From Desulfovibrio gilichinskyi (lineage in GTDB: Bacteria > Desulfobacterota > Desulfovibrionia > Desulfovibrionales > Desulfovibrionaceae): DNA of 64,000 nt. Under the pieces are notes generated by a model that saw only the letters and a program-made list of their open reading frames with translations, was not told the DNA's origin and made no database searches. Numbering within the stretch: position 1 is the first letter of the stretch; every line of letters begins with the position of its first letter. The stretch lies in contig NZ_FWZU01000002.1 of NCBI RefSeq assembly GCF_900177375.1, forward strand, positions 434,001 to 498,000, in the 5' to 3' direction. Shown piece after piece: positions 52,983 to 60,344 of this stretch. Both the position numbers and the translations under genes were made by a program.

Positions 52983-54431
52983 TTAGGATTTGAATGGGGT
53001 GTTGCTACTTTGTTTGGTGTATGGCTTTGATCTGCGTTGTATCCAAATCCGCAATATTGACAGGGTTATAGCTGTTACGATCAACATCATATCCAGTGCT
53101 ATTGTCTGGTCGGGGTTTTGTACGCAGCCGGAATTTCCACCATTGGTAACTCCCAGCACCTGCGGGTCGGCTATGATACCTATTTGGGTGTTAGTGTCAT
53201 ATTTACCATTATCGAGGATGCTGAAATTAACCGTGTAGATTTGTCTGCTTGAAATTAAATCCGTGGAGGAAAGCACGTTTCCCGCTAAATCGCTCAAATA
53301 CCATGTGCCGTCCGAATTTTCACCCTGATCCGAGTACGTGAACGTGATGTTTGTGGAATCCGTCAATTTTAACAGGGTGAGTCTTGAGACCGGTTTGGAT
53401 ATGGAATCACTAATGTCGACGGTATATGAAAATGAAACAGTCGCATCCGAACCGTAACGAACAGCGGTAAATGATTTGACCGGACATACCGATGATAGTT
53501 GTTCCTTTATTTGAAAACTGGTGCGGAGTTCGGATATGTCTAATATCGAGCTTGAACTTGAACTTATGACTACATCCGGGCTTTTGGAATAAATTTGTCC
53601 TATGGATTCAGATGGTTTGGTTAGATATGTGTCAAGATCCTCAGTCTTAATAATTTTTTCGATTACAATTGAACTATGTGCGCCTGCACTCCAACCGGAG
53701 AGAATGAATTCAGAAAGCCCATGGTGTGCATGGTTAAACCTGTCATCGGCCCAATCATAGGTATATCCCAGTCTGGTCCATGGGTACGTAGTGGTGGAGT
53801 TATTGTTTTCAAACCAGCCTTGGTAGGTCAGCTGTCCGCTGTCCCCGTCTTCTACTTTTTGGTTGCTGTCGAGGGTCAACATCCGGGATTTTTTCCAGGG
53901 ATATTCGAGCTGGGCCTCGTGGTCTGAAGGATTTGGATCTGCGGAAGGGCGGAGTAAGTCCTCGGGTTTAACCCAGAATTCTACCAAAACAGTTTCGCCG
54001 GAATTGGGTTTTAAACCTAGTAATTGCTCCAGTCGTAAAACTCTTTCACTGTGCGTTTCAGGCCAGAATCCGTTGTCATGGAAAAAGTTTTTAAGCTGTG
54101 GAACGGCGGTAACCCATATAAAAGTGGTGTTGACTAGTTCATAGCTCATGCCTTCTGTCCAGTGCAATGTGTCGATAACAGTATTTCCAGTCCATGTGCA
54201 GACCAGAACATACGGTTGGCCGTTGATCTCTTTCCAGCTCAGTATCGCAGGGGTGTTCTTGGCATTAGGAGACGAAATACCTATTAGATTGCGCGATATT
54301 TTTTCATAATTGATCACTTTTGAGTCTGCAACAGCCTGATCAAAAAGTTCGTCAACGGACGCACACATGCCGGATATAGCCGTAAGCAGTATAAACAAAA
54401 AACCGAGAATTAAAGAACCGGTAACTTTCAT
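52983..54431 (-). CDS. Secreted protein with choice-of-anchor-U-like C-terminus (tandem copy A)
   Basis: This protein is 482 aa from the ATG at 54431, which begins a good signal peptide ('SLILGFLFILLTAISGMCA'). The first ~270 residues are closely related to the next gene upstream ('ISSPNAKNTPAILSWK', 'FWVKPEDLLRPSADP', 'SDHEAQLEYPWKKSRM', 'GYTYDWADD'). The rest is a separate domain with 'SDGTWYLSDLAG' and 'ILDNGKYDTNTQIG', then 'NSGCVQNPDQT', one membrane helix and 'RRSKPYTK'. The tail is the same as in the 40-42 kb protein. It probably faces the cell surface. Confidence 0.78.
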   Translation of the reverse strand: MKVTGSLILGFLFILLTAISGMCASVDELFDQAVADSKVINYEKISRNLIGISSPNAKNTPAILSWKEINGQPYVLVCTWTGNTVIDTLHWTEGMSYELVNTTFIWVTAVPQLKNFFHDNGFWPETHSERVLRLEQLLGLKPNSGETVLVEFWVKPEDLLRPSADPNPSDHEAQLEYPWKKSRMLTLDSNQKVEDGDSGQLTYQGWFENNNSTTTYPWTRLGYTYDWADDRFNHAHHGLSEFILSGWSAGAHSSIVIEKIIKTEDLDTYLTKPSESIGQIYSKSPDVVISSSSSSILDISELRTSFQIKEQLSSVCPVKSFTAVRYGSDATVSFSYTVDISDSISKPVSRLTLLKLTDSTNITFTYSDQGENSDGTWYLSDLAGNVLSSTDLISSRQIYTVNFSILDNGKYDTNTQIGIIADPQVLGVTNGGNSGCVQNPDQTIALDMMLIVTAITLSILRIWIQRRSKPYTKQSSNTPFKS

Positions 54432-54465
54432 TGTGGACAGTACCTCATTCACAATTCGCCGACGA

Positions 54466-55308
54466 TTATGGCTGAACAAAGTAATTTTCTAAATTATCAG
54501 TGTCCACAGTCTGTTCAATCACTATGGTCGATCCGCCGAGTACTAGGAATTCAGACAACCCCACATGCCCGTTGTTGTGAAGATCATCAGCCCAGTCATA
54601 GGTGTAGCCAAGTTTAGTCCAAGGGTAGGGAGCTGATCCGCTGTAGCTGGTGGCATTCAGGTTTTCAAACCACTCTTTAAATGTATATTCGTGGTTTGGA
54701 TCTCCCGCGCTGACATATTCATGAATTTTCTGGGAGATTTCTTGAACTTGGAATCGGCTTTTCTTCCAGGGATATTCAAGCTGTGCTTCATGATCGCTTG
54801 GTTCAGGATCAGCACTGGGCCTGAATAGATCAGATGGTTTAACCCAGAACTCTATGAATCGTACTTTGCCGTTGTCTTTGGGCAGTCCAAGTAATTGTTC
54901 AATTCTTAGAACTCGTTCTGCGTGTGAATCCGGCCAAAATCCATTGCTGCTGAAGAACATCTTTAACTGCGGACTTGCCGTAACCCATAAATTGTCTGTG
55001 CTTCCAAGAGCATATGTTTGGCCTGTTACCCACCCCTTACTTGAAATATAGGTTCCGGCCCAAGTGCATACTAATATATAGTTTTCTCCGGAAATTGATT
55101 TCCATTGCAGGACTGCGGGTATGTTTTTATTGTCTGGTGAAGATATTCCAACCAACGAGCGAGATATTTCCTCCGGTTTTGCGATTCTGGCATCTGAAAT
55201 TGCAGCAGCGTACAAATTGTCTATTGAATCAGCGTGTACTGCTGATGGGGAAGCTGAAACAAATAAAAGAAACATAACCAGAAAACGATAATATATCACT
55301 CTTTGCAT
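54466..55308 (-). CDS. Secreted protein, tandem copy B without anchor
   Basis: This protein is 280 aa from the ATG at 55308 with a 'gaagga' site. It has a signal peptide ('FLVMFLLFVSASPSAVHA'). The mature part is a paralogue of the first ~270 residues of copy A, with the same landmarks: 'GISSPDNKNIPAVLQWK', 'FWVKPSDLFRPSADP', 'SDHEAQLEYPWKKSRF', 'GYTYDWADD', 'GLSEFL'. It ends before the anchor domain, so it should be soluble outside the membrane. The family is not recognised. It lies 34 bp upstream of copy A and is co-directional. Confidence 0.75.
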   Translation of the reverse strand: MQRVIYYRFLVMFLLFVSASPSAVHADSIDNLYAAAISDARIAKPEEISRSLVGISSPDNKNIPAVLQWKSISGENYILVCTWAGTYISSKGWVTGQTYALGSTDNLWVTASPQLKMFFSSNGFWPDSHAERVLRIEQLLGLPKDNGKVRFIEFWVKPSDLFRPSADPEPSDHEAQLEYPWKKSRFQVQEISQKIHEYVSAGDPNHEYTFKEWFENLNATSYSGSAPYPWTKLGYTYDWADDLHNNGHVGLSEFLVLGGSTIVIEQTVDTDNLENYFVQP

Positions 55309-55609
55309 GATTTTTTGCTTCCTTCGAGTCATTCTGTAGTAGGATCAAGTCTTGTTAGTGCAGAAAAGGGTTATCAAATTAGACTTTTTTTAGCTACTGT
55401 TTTGCTTAGCGAAGGGGAGGGTACAAAAAAAGCTGGCTATCTTTCGATAACCAGCTTTGTTCTACCTAATGGTAGGCACGAGCAGCTTTGAACTGCTGAC
55501 CCCTTGCATGTCAAGCACGGAAATTGTCTTGTAGTTGTTTATATTTATTCAGTTTTTGTTGTTAGACGTCAACATTTTTCGGTGGTGTTATAGGGGTGTT
55601 AACCCCATT
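55309..55609. other. Region between copy B and the element's left-end repeats
   Basis: This region holds the likely upstream region of the tandem secreted-protein genes and the left 93-bp tRNA-derived repeat (listed separately). No gene is seen. Confidence 0.45.
55425..55517 (+). repeat. 93-bp direct repeat, left copy (tRNA-Val 3' end plus terminator): candidate attachment site
   Basis: It is identical over 93 bp to 58451-58543. It includes the terminator hairpin (55429-55458) and 48 bases of the tRNA-Val 3' part (55470-55517: CCA end, T arm, anticodon arm). It then breaks off at 'cgg' where the true tRNA continues to its 5' half. This is the signature of an integrated element's distal att site. 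Confidence 0.9.
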
Positions 55610-55643
55610 GGTTGACCGTGTGGTTGACCATCCTTTTGACTGG
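55610..55643 (+). repeat. Left-end short direct repeats, 12-bp register
   Basis: GGTTGACCGT at 55610 and GGTTGACCAT at 55622 are 12 bp apart, with a degenerate third unit TTTTGAC at 55634 in the same register. They resemble arm-type recombinase sites. Confidence 0.6.
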
Positions 55644-56102
55644 AATATTTAAAAAATCATATTAATCTGTAAATTGTTTCTTACCTGTTGAAAGTCTCCT
55701 GACAGTTCTGTTTAGTGATACAGTAAAGGGTTCCTAATCTTGGTGCCGTAGGTTCGATTCTTGTCTTGCTCACCACTTCATCCAATAATACAATCCTGTG
55801 CTGATTATTTTGCTGCTTCGCATGGTAGTTCGATTTTTATAGCTGAAGCGTATATATCCTGAATGTCGCTAATTATGTTGTTGACAGTTTCTGTGAGTGT
55901 AGATTTATTCTTTAGTTTGAATGCGATGCCATTGAAGTGTTCACCTCGTTATTTATTCATATTTACAGCGCGATAAATAACAGCTCAAAATCAAAATATC
56001 TCTTTGAAAATGTTTGCTGAATATTGTTTTATTGCACCCATTCAATATTGACTTTAGGGAACTTGTGAGTATTTAGATTTTTATAAGTAGAATGGAGTAC
56101 AA
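55644..56102. other. Element interior left of the SMR gene, with decayed fragments
   Basis: No intact gene is seen in these 459 bp. At 55731-55775 the sequence resembles the 3' half of a tRNA (CCT-like anticodon loop, 'GGTTCGATTC' T loop, CCA end) with poor stems, probably decayed. On the minus strand 55805-55948 is an open fragment of 47 codons ending in TAA that reads like the tail of a lost protein; its family is not recognised. Confidence 0.4.
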
Positions 56103-56432
56103 ATGTTAGAAAGCTGGATGATTCTTATTGCTTCAATTATTTGTGAGGTTAGTGGCACATCGTGCCTTAAACTTTCTGACGGATTCTCCAAAATTATTCC
56201 CACTGTTTCAGTATTTGTCTTTTATGGTCTATCCATGTGGGGGCTTTCTGTAGTTCTTAAAAAAATGGACGTCGGTGTTGCCTATGCGGTGTGGTCTGGA
56301 CTTGGAACAGCAATAGTAGTGCTGATCGGTATTTTTTTCTTCGGTGAAAGGATTACTCCGGTAAGATTTTGCTCTTTATTGTTTATTGTCATAGGGGTGA
56401 TAGGTCTTAATTACTCTCCAGGAGCACAGTAA
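56103..56432 (+). CDS. SMR-family multidrug efflux protein
   Basis: This 109-residue inner-membrane protein has four helices. E15 in helix 1 is the coupling Glu of EmrE/QacE/SugE proteins; 'GVAYAVWSGLGTAIVVLIG' is the family signature around helix 3, and 'FFGERITPVR' the loop before helix 4. It would work as a dimer exporting cations or guanidinium-like compounds. It is the first complete gene in the tRNA-Val element and is convergent with the RsbW-GNAT gene (22 bp overlap at the stops). Confidence 0.92.
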   Translation: MLESWMILIASIICEVSGTSCLKLSDGFSKIIPTVSVFVFYGLSMWGLSVVLKKMDVGVAYAVWSGLGTAIVVLIGIFFFGERITPVRFCSLLFIVIGVIGLNYSPGAQ

Positions 56433-57895
56433 TCCACCGGTACTTTTTCCCAGCATTTATAAACATACTCCTTTAATGTTTTGCCGAAATCAGAGAGGAC
56501 CTGAACGGATTCAAAATCAGGTTTTACTCCGTTTAAATATTGCAGTACCAAATTTTCGCTACAGTTATATCCGGGACTGATTCCTGCGAAAAATAATCCA
56601 ATCTGTTCAAATTTTTTGCACATTTCCGGTGTTGCAGAGTTGGCAAGAGGGAGCATTATCTGAATTGACGGAACACCATCAGCACGAGCCTTATAGAATT
56701 CACTTCTTACGTGTGAGAAAGTATCTCTCCCGTACGCTTGTACGACAATTGAAATCCAGCCTTCTTGTAATTCAGACTCAGTTATGATTCGTGGAGAGCC
56801 ACTTTCTGTACCAGCAAAACTATTGTCTTCTGAAACTGATGGTTCAATTCCAGCGTGGGCATAAATGCTCATAATCATGTTGCGGTGATGTGGCGGCAGA
56901 AACACAGGGGCTTGATTTCGTGTTCCAAAATACTTGGTATAGCCCAAATTACCAATTCTCTCGATTTCGTTTTCTTTTTTATCCTTATGTTTTGAAGCTG
57001 CATTTAAAGCAAGAAATAAGCAATTTTCTGTAAATTCATCTCTTTGAAGCCCTCGCTGAGAATGAACATGATTAGTAACAGCATAGGCCGTAACAGCATA
57101 AACTCCTCTAGATTTAGCATTTTCCATAAGCAGTTCTGGCACTTTTGAAGCCCCAGGACTTCTGTAATGACCATCAATAACCACATAAGTGAGTTCCTCC
57201 ACGGATGGCCCAAAAGCTTCTTTAATGAGAGCAAAATGCCCTATAAGCTCGCCATCTTCAGCCTCATAAACAACAGAAAACATATCCTTAGTTTCTATCA
57301 TTTCACGAACAAGGTCAGGATAATAGATAGACTCACCAAACAAAACTTCACCATGCGCACGTAGAACAAGACGAGAAATATTTTCAGCATCGTCAGGAAT
57401 AGCAAATCTTGTTGTATGAGTTGTACTGATTCGTTCCGTCCGTTTGCGTTTAGTATCCTCCTGAACTCTTTTCTCGAGAATATATTTTTCAAACGAAAGT
57501 TCACGCTCTCCGTTTTGACCTATAAAAACATGCAGATTATCCACCATCTGTTTCACCAAATGAAAGCTTAACCCTGTAGTGTCATTATGCTCGGACATCC
57601 TACGCACACAGTACTGCGGGAGTTTTTCCGGCTCTAATGGCAAACATAAACTTTTTATTTTAACTCCAAGCCCAGACGGTGTCCTCAAAAACAAAATATC
57701 TATCTCCTCGGCACTCCCACCAAAACCCATTTCAATTGAGTTAATGAGAGACTCCTCCACAGCAAGGCTGAGAGCTTGTACATCTTCAGGGCTAAAACCT
57801 CTTATTTTAGCACATTCACGAGCAGCAATAACAACGATTGAAATGGATGCTAATTGCGCAGGAATCTGGATTCCGAAAATTTTATTAGATATCAT
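56411..57895 (-). CDS. RsbW-like ATPase / GNAT acetyltransferase fusion
   Basis: This protein is 494 aa from the ATG at 57895 with 'cagga' upstream; the first ATG of the longer frame has no site. Residues about 1-130 are an anti-sigma-factor (RsbW) type GHKL ATPase ('ALSLAVEESLINSIEMGFG', then 'DTTGLSFHLVKQMVDNL'). Residues about 155-350 are GNAT-like ('ISRLVLRAHGEVLFG', 'GELIGHFALIKEAFG', 'VEELTYVVIDGHYRSPGAS'). The C-terminal ~140 residues form a third, unassigned domain. A combined partner-switch and acetyltransferase protein is unusual; the target is unknown. It is cargo of the tRNA-Val element. Confidence 0.75.
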   Translation of the reverse strand: MISNKIFGIQIPAQLASISIVVIAARECAKIRGFSPEDVQALSLAVEESLINSIEMGFGGSAEEIDILFLRTPSGLGVKIKSLCLPLEPEKLPQYCVRRMSEHNDTTGLSFHLVKQMVDNLHVFIGQNGERELSFEKYILEKRVQEDTKRKRTERISTTHTTRFAIPDDAENISRLVLRAHGEVLFGESIYYPDLVREMIETKDMFSVVYEAEDGELIGHFALIKEAFGPSVEELTYVVIDGHYRSPGASKVPELLMENAKSRGVYAVTAYAVTNHVHSQRGLQRDEFTENCLFLALNAASKHKDKKENEIERIGNLGYTKYFGTRNQAPVFLPPHHRNMIMSIYAHAGIEPSVSEDNSFAGTESGSPRIITESELQEGWISIVVQAYGRDTFSHVRSEFYKARADGVPSIQIMLPLANSATPEMCKKFEQIGLFFAGISPGYNCSENLVLQYLNGVKPDFESVQVLSDFGKTLKEYVYKCWEKVPVDYCAPGE

Positions 57896-58423
57896 TATAT
57901 AATCCTGTTTTAAAATTAGAACCATAGCCACTTAAAACATTGAGCGTGAGAAATAAAGTTATTTTATTTTTCTAGATGAATGTTTTTAAAGAGATCTCCT
58001 GCTGGCGACTTCAAAGTAAATTAATATTATTGAAATAAAGTTCGCTCGCGCATTACACATGCGTTGATCTAATCAGAAACAAAGCTCAAAATAATTCGAG
58101 TTGCAAAAAATATGTTTTTTAACTGCTTGAAAAAATCAATCAATTCAAGCGAAGTCCATTTGCTCTGCTTCGAACGTTAGGGAGAACCTTAAACAGCTGG
58201 CAAGAAGAAGTGGCCAGGATGTTTCGCTACACAAAAAGTAACGGAATAACAGAAGGCTTCCATCGCAATATGAAACTCATCCAAAGACGGGCATACGGCT
58301 TTAGAAACTTTGAAAACTATCGGTTGCGTGTGCGGGGTTTGTGCGGGTAGCCAAGCTAAAAATTAACGATTGGAAATTTGATCGATCGGGCATGCGCCTC
58401 TTTCTTTGGTGTAGACCCACAAA
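57896..58423. other. Element interior right of the fusion gene, with an ISL3-type transposase remnant
   Basis: These 528 bp hold the likely promoter of the fusion gene and, at 58123-58350, the tail of an IS transposase. No intact gene is present. No terminal inverted repeats of the insertion sequence were found on either side of the remnant. Confidence 0.5.
58123..58350 (+). pseudogene. ISL3-family transposase, C-terminal fragment
   Basis: The plus-strand frame after a TAA reads 'SPFALLRTLGRTLNSWQEEV', then 'ITEGFHRNMKLIQRRAYGFRNFENY' (landmark words 'TEGFH', 'KLIQRRAYGF', 'NFENYRLRV') to the TAG at 58348. These are the last ~75 residues of the DDE transposases of the ISL3 (IS204/IS1001/IS1165) group, including the third acidic residue (E of TEGF). 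The N-terminal four fifths are gone, so it cannot transpose. Confidence 0.85.
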
Positions 58424-58445
58424 GGTTGACCGTCCGGTTGACCGT
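58424..58445 (+). repeat. Right-end short direct repeats, 12-bp register
   Basis: GGTTGACCGT occurs at 58424 and 58436, exactly 12 bp apart, a few bases from the right 93-bp repeat. It is the same unit and spacing as at the left end, in the same orientation. Confidence 0.65.
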
Positions 58446-58450
58446 CCACA

Positions 58451-58543
58451 AAAAAAAGCTGGCTATCTTTCGATAACCAGCTTTGTTCTACCTAATGGTA
58501 GGCACGAGCAGCTTTGAACTGCTGACCCCTTGCATGTCAAGCA
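58451..58543 (+). repeat. 93-bp direct repeat, right copy (inside intact tRNA-Val): candidate attachment site
   Basis: It is identical to the left copy. It contains the tRNA-Val terminator (58455-58484) and its 3' 48 bases. Here the tRNA continues intact to its 5' end. Confidence 0.9.
58455..58484 (-). terminator. tRNA-Val terminator
   Basis: The stem aaagctggctatc / gataaccagcttt has one G.U-type mismatch and is followed by a run of eight T on the minus strand. Confidence 0.85.
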
Positions 58544-58570
58544 AGTGCTCTACCCCTGAGCTACGCGCCT
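58496..58570 (-). tRNA. tRNA-Val (anticodon GAC)
   Basis: This is a 75-base minus-strand cloverleaf: acceptor stem AGGCGCG/CGTGCCT, D arm with 'GCTCAGGGGTAGAGC', anticodon loop TTGACAT (anticodon GAC, decoding GTC), T arm with GGGTCAGCAGTTCAAAGCTGC landmarks, discriminator A and encoded CCA. Its 3' 48 bases plus the terminator are duplicated 3 kb away, marking it as an integration site. Confidence 0.96.
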
Positions 58571-58798
58571 ATGTTCGTCTCAACGGAGTGGATTACTACT
58601 TGAGGGACTTATTTCTGTCAAGCATGAAATTTGTTTTTTTTAAAATCGTAGGCCGCTTAGAAAATAAACATTTCTTTTTGTACGGTTAGGGTGCTAAACA
58701 TCAGCTTAGCTGGTTATATGTAAATAAAATCATATTTTACGAAGTTAATTGCTTATTTAGTCTTTTCTAAGAGATATCTCTTTGATAGTAAGGTCCTT

Positions 58799-59212
58799 AT
58801 GAGTCTGCAGAATGAATCAAAAATATACAAGATAGGTCAGGCGGCAAAACTTGTCGGCTTGAAGTCTTACGTGTTGCGCTTCTGGGAAGGGGAGTTCGAA
58901 CAGCTTGAGCCTATTCGCACGCCTTCAGGTCAGCGTTTGTATAATGAAGAGCACGTTAAACTTATCGCCCGCATTAAGGAACTATTGCATGATGAGGGGC
59001 TTACAATTGAAGGAGCGCGAAAGCGTCTGGATTCATTTGATCCGCAAAGTGAAGGTGAAAATGATGTAGCGGTTGAACAGGTTGAAAATGATCCTGTCGA
59101 AAATTTACCTTTATTTGATATTGATAATAATTCAAATAGATCCTGCAAATCTGAAATTCTTAAAGAAATTCATGCAGAGCTACTTGCTGTTAGAAAATTG
59201 CTTGATTATTAA
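58799..59212 (+). CDS. MerR-family transcriptional regulator
   Basis: This 137-residue protein has an N-terminal MerR winged HTH: 'YKIGQAAKLVGLKSYVLRFWEGEF' then 'PSGQRLYNEEHVKLIARIKELL' and the wing/hinge 'LTIEGARKRL'. It lacks the C-terminal Cys or ligand domain of metal or drug sensors; the last 50 residues are acidic then helical. This form is common near translation genes in deltaproteobacteria. It lies just outside the tRNA-Val element. Confidence 0.9.
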   Translation: MSLQNESKIYKIGQAAKLVGLKSYVLRFWEGEFEQLEPIRTPSGQRLYNEEHVKLIARIKELLHDEGLTIEGARKRLDSFDPQSEGENDVAVEQVENDPVENLPLFDIDNNSNRSCKSEILKEIHAELLAVRKLLDY

Positions 59213-59316
59213 ATCCCGCCCTGACTATTTAATTCTTTACAAATCCAGATTCTTATCTAAACGAATTACCTACTTTACTGTGAATCAGGTGTGCTACTCG
59301 CCGCCCGGCCGCCAGC

Positions 59317-60105
59317 TTACGAACAGCGCGGGAACGTTCTGGTATCTCTGGAATGGAGATATAAACAGAATGCTATAAATGCAGCCAGAAAACCCGGCAG
59401 GATCGGCTCCCATGGTATTTTATAGAAGACAGGGATAACCATTGCAGCTCCATATAGGGTTGCAAAACAGGCGATGAACGACAGATAGAAAGATCTGGAC
59501 AGTGCGCCAGCCGCAGCTATTACCATACCAGTCCAGAATATTTTTTCCGGTAAAATATGACCATAGTGTGTGTATACCTGCCATGAAATCAGCATGGTTC
59601 CAGTTGCCGCAATGGTTTCTAATATCGGCGAAAATTTGTTGCCGTTCATAAGCTGCATAACAGCGCGCGGAATTAAAAAACACGAATAGACGCAAAGGCT
59701 GAGTGAAAATGGGAATATGTAGAAGAAAGCTTCAGTCATGTATGGATAATCAGGGTTCGGGTGCAACATATTAGCAAGGAATCCCTGAAAATAAGCATAA
59801 AATAAAAAAGCTCCAATCAAAGTTGCTATGCTTGTCCATAAAATGGCCGATGGAACTTTTCGGTGCGGTTTGAGTGCAAATTTTTTAGCTACATAAAGCG
59901 GTAAGGCTACTCCGAATATGGCTAAGTGACCCAGGCAGAAGTATAATAGTGTTGGATCTTTTAATCTGGTTGCAAATCTATATCCTATCATTTCAGGCCA
60001 GTTACCTAAAAAGTGATCTAAAAATGACGGTAATTCAATCATAGTAAAAAGGTAGGCCGCATACATAATAATGGTTGTAAGGGCTAAAGCGCATTTTTTT
60101 TTCAT
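59317..60105 (-). CDS. Multispanning membrane protein of unknown function
   Basis: From the ATG at 60105 ('MKKKCALALTTIIMYAAYLF') this 262-residue protein has about eight hydrophobic helices and few charged residues outside loops. A longer frame to 60165 adds a non-signal-like N-terminus. No transporter signature is recognised. It stands alone, divergent from the asmA-like gene. Confidence 0.7.
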   Translation of the reverse strand: MKKKCALALTTIIMYAAYLFTMIELPSFLDHFLGNWPEMIGYRFATRLKDPTLLYFCLGHLAIFGVALPLYVAKKFALKPHRKVPSAILWTSIATLIGAFLFYAYFQGFLANMLHPNPDYPYMTEAFFYIFPFSLSLCVYSCFLIPRAVMQLMNGNKFSPILETIAATGTMLISWQVYTHYGHILPEKIFWTGMVIAAAGALSRSFYLSFIACFATLYGAAMVIPVFYKIPWEPILPGFLAAFIAFCLYLHSRDTRTFPRCS

Positions 60106-60344
60106 GGGGATTAACTGCCTTATTTGAGAAATATTGGCAATAAAAATGATAAAATTGCTATTCATTCCTAGCTATGGAGAGGCAGTTCTTTATAAATTGT
60201 TATATTTATAGTTTGATTTTTTCCACTGACAGGATATCTTCAAAAGTATGACACCTTATTACAGAAAATAAGCAAGCAATTGTTGTTAAGTTATAATTTA
60301 TAAACTGAAATTTATTAAAATAATTTTAAATGGAGGGTGCTCCT

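Noticed and set aside
52968-53030. 20-codon hydrophobic frame with a good ribosome site next to the tandem secreted-protein genes
   Set aside because: It is short, overlaps the 3' end of copy A on the other strand, and has no other support; it may be chance.
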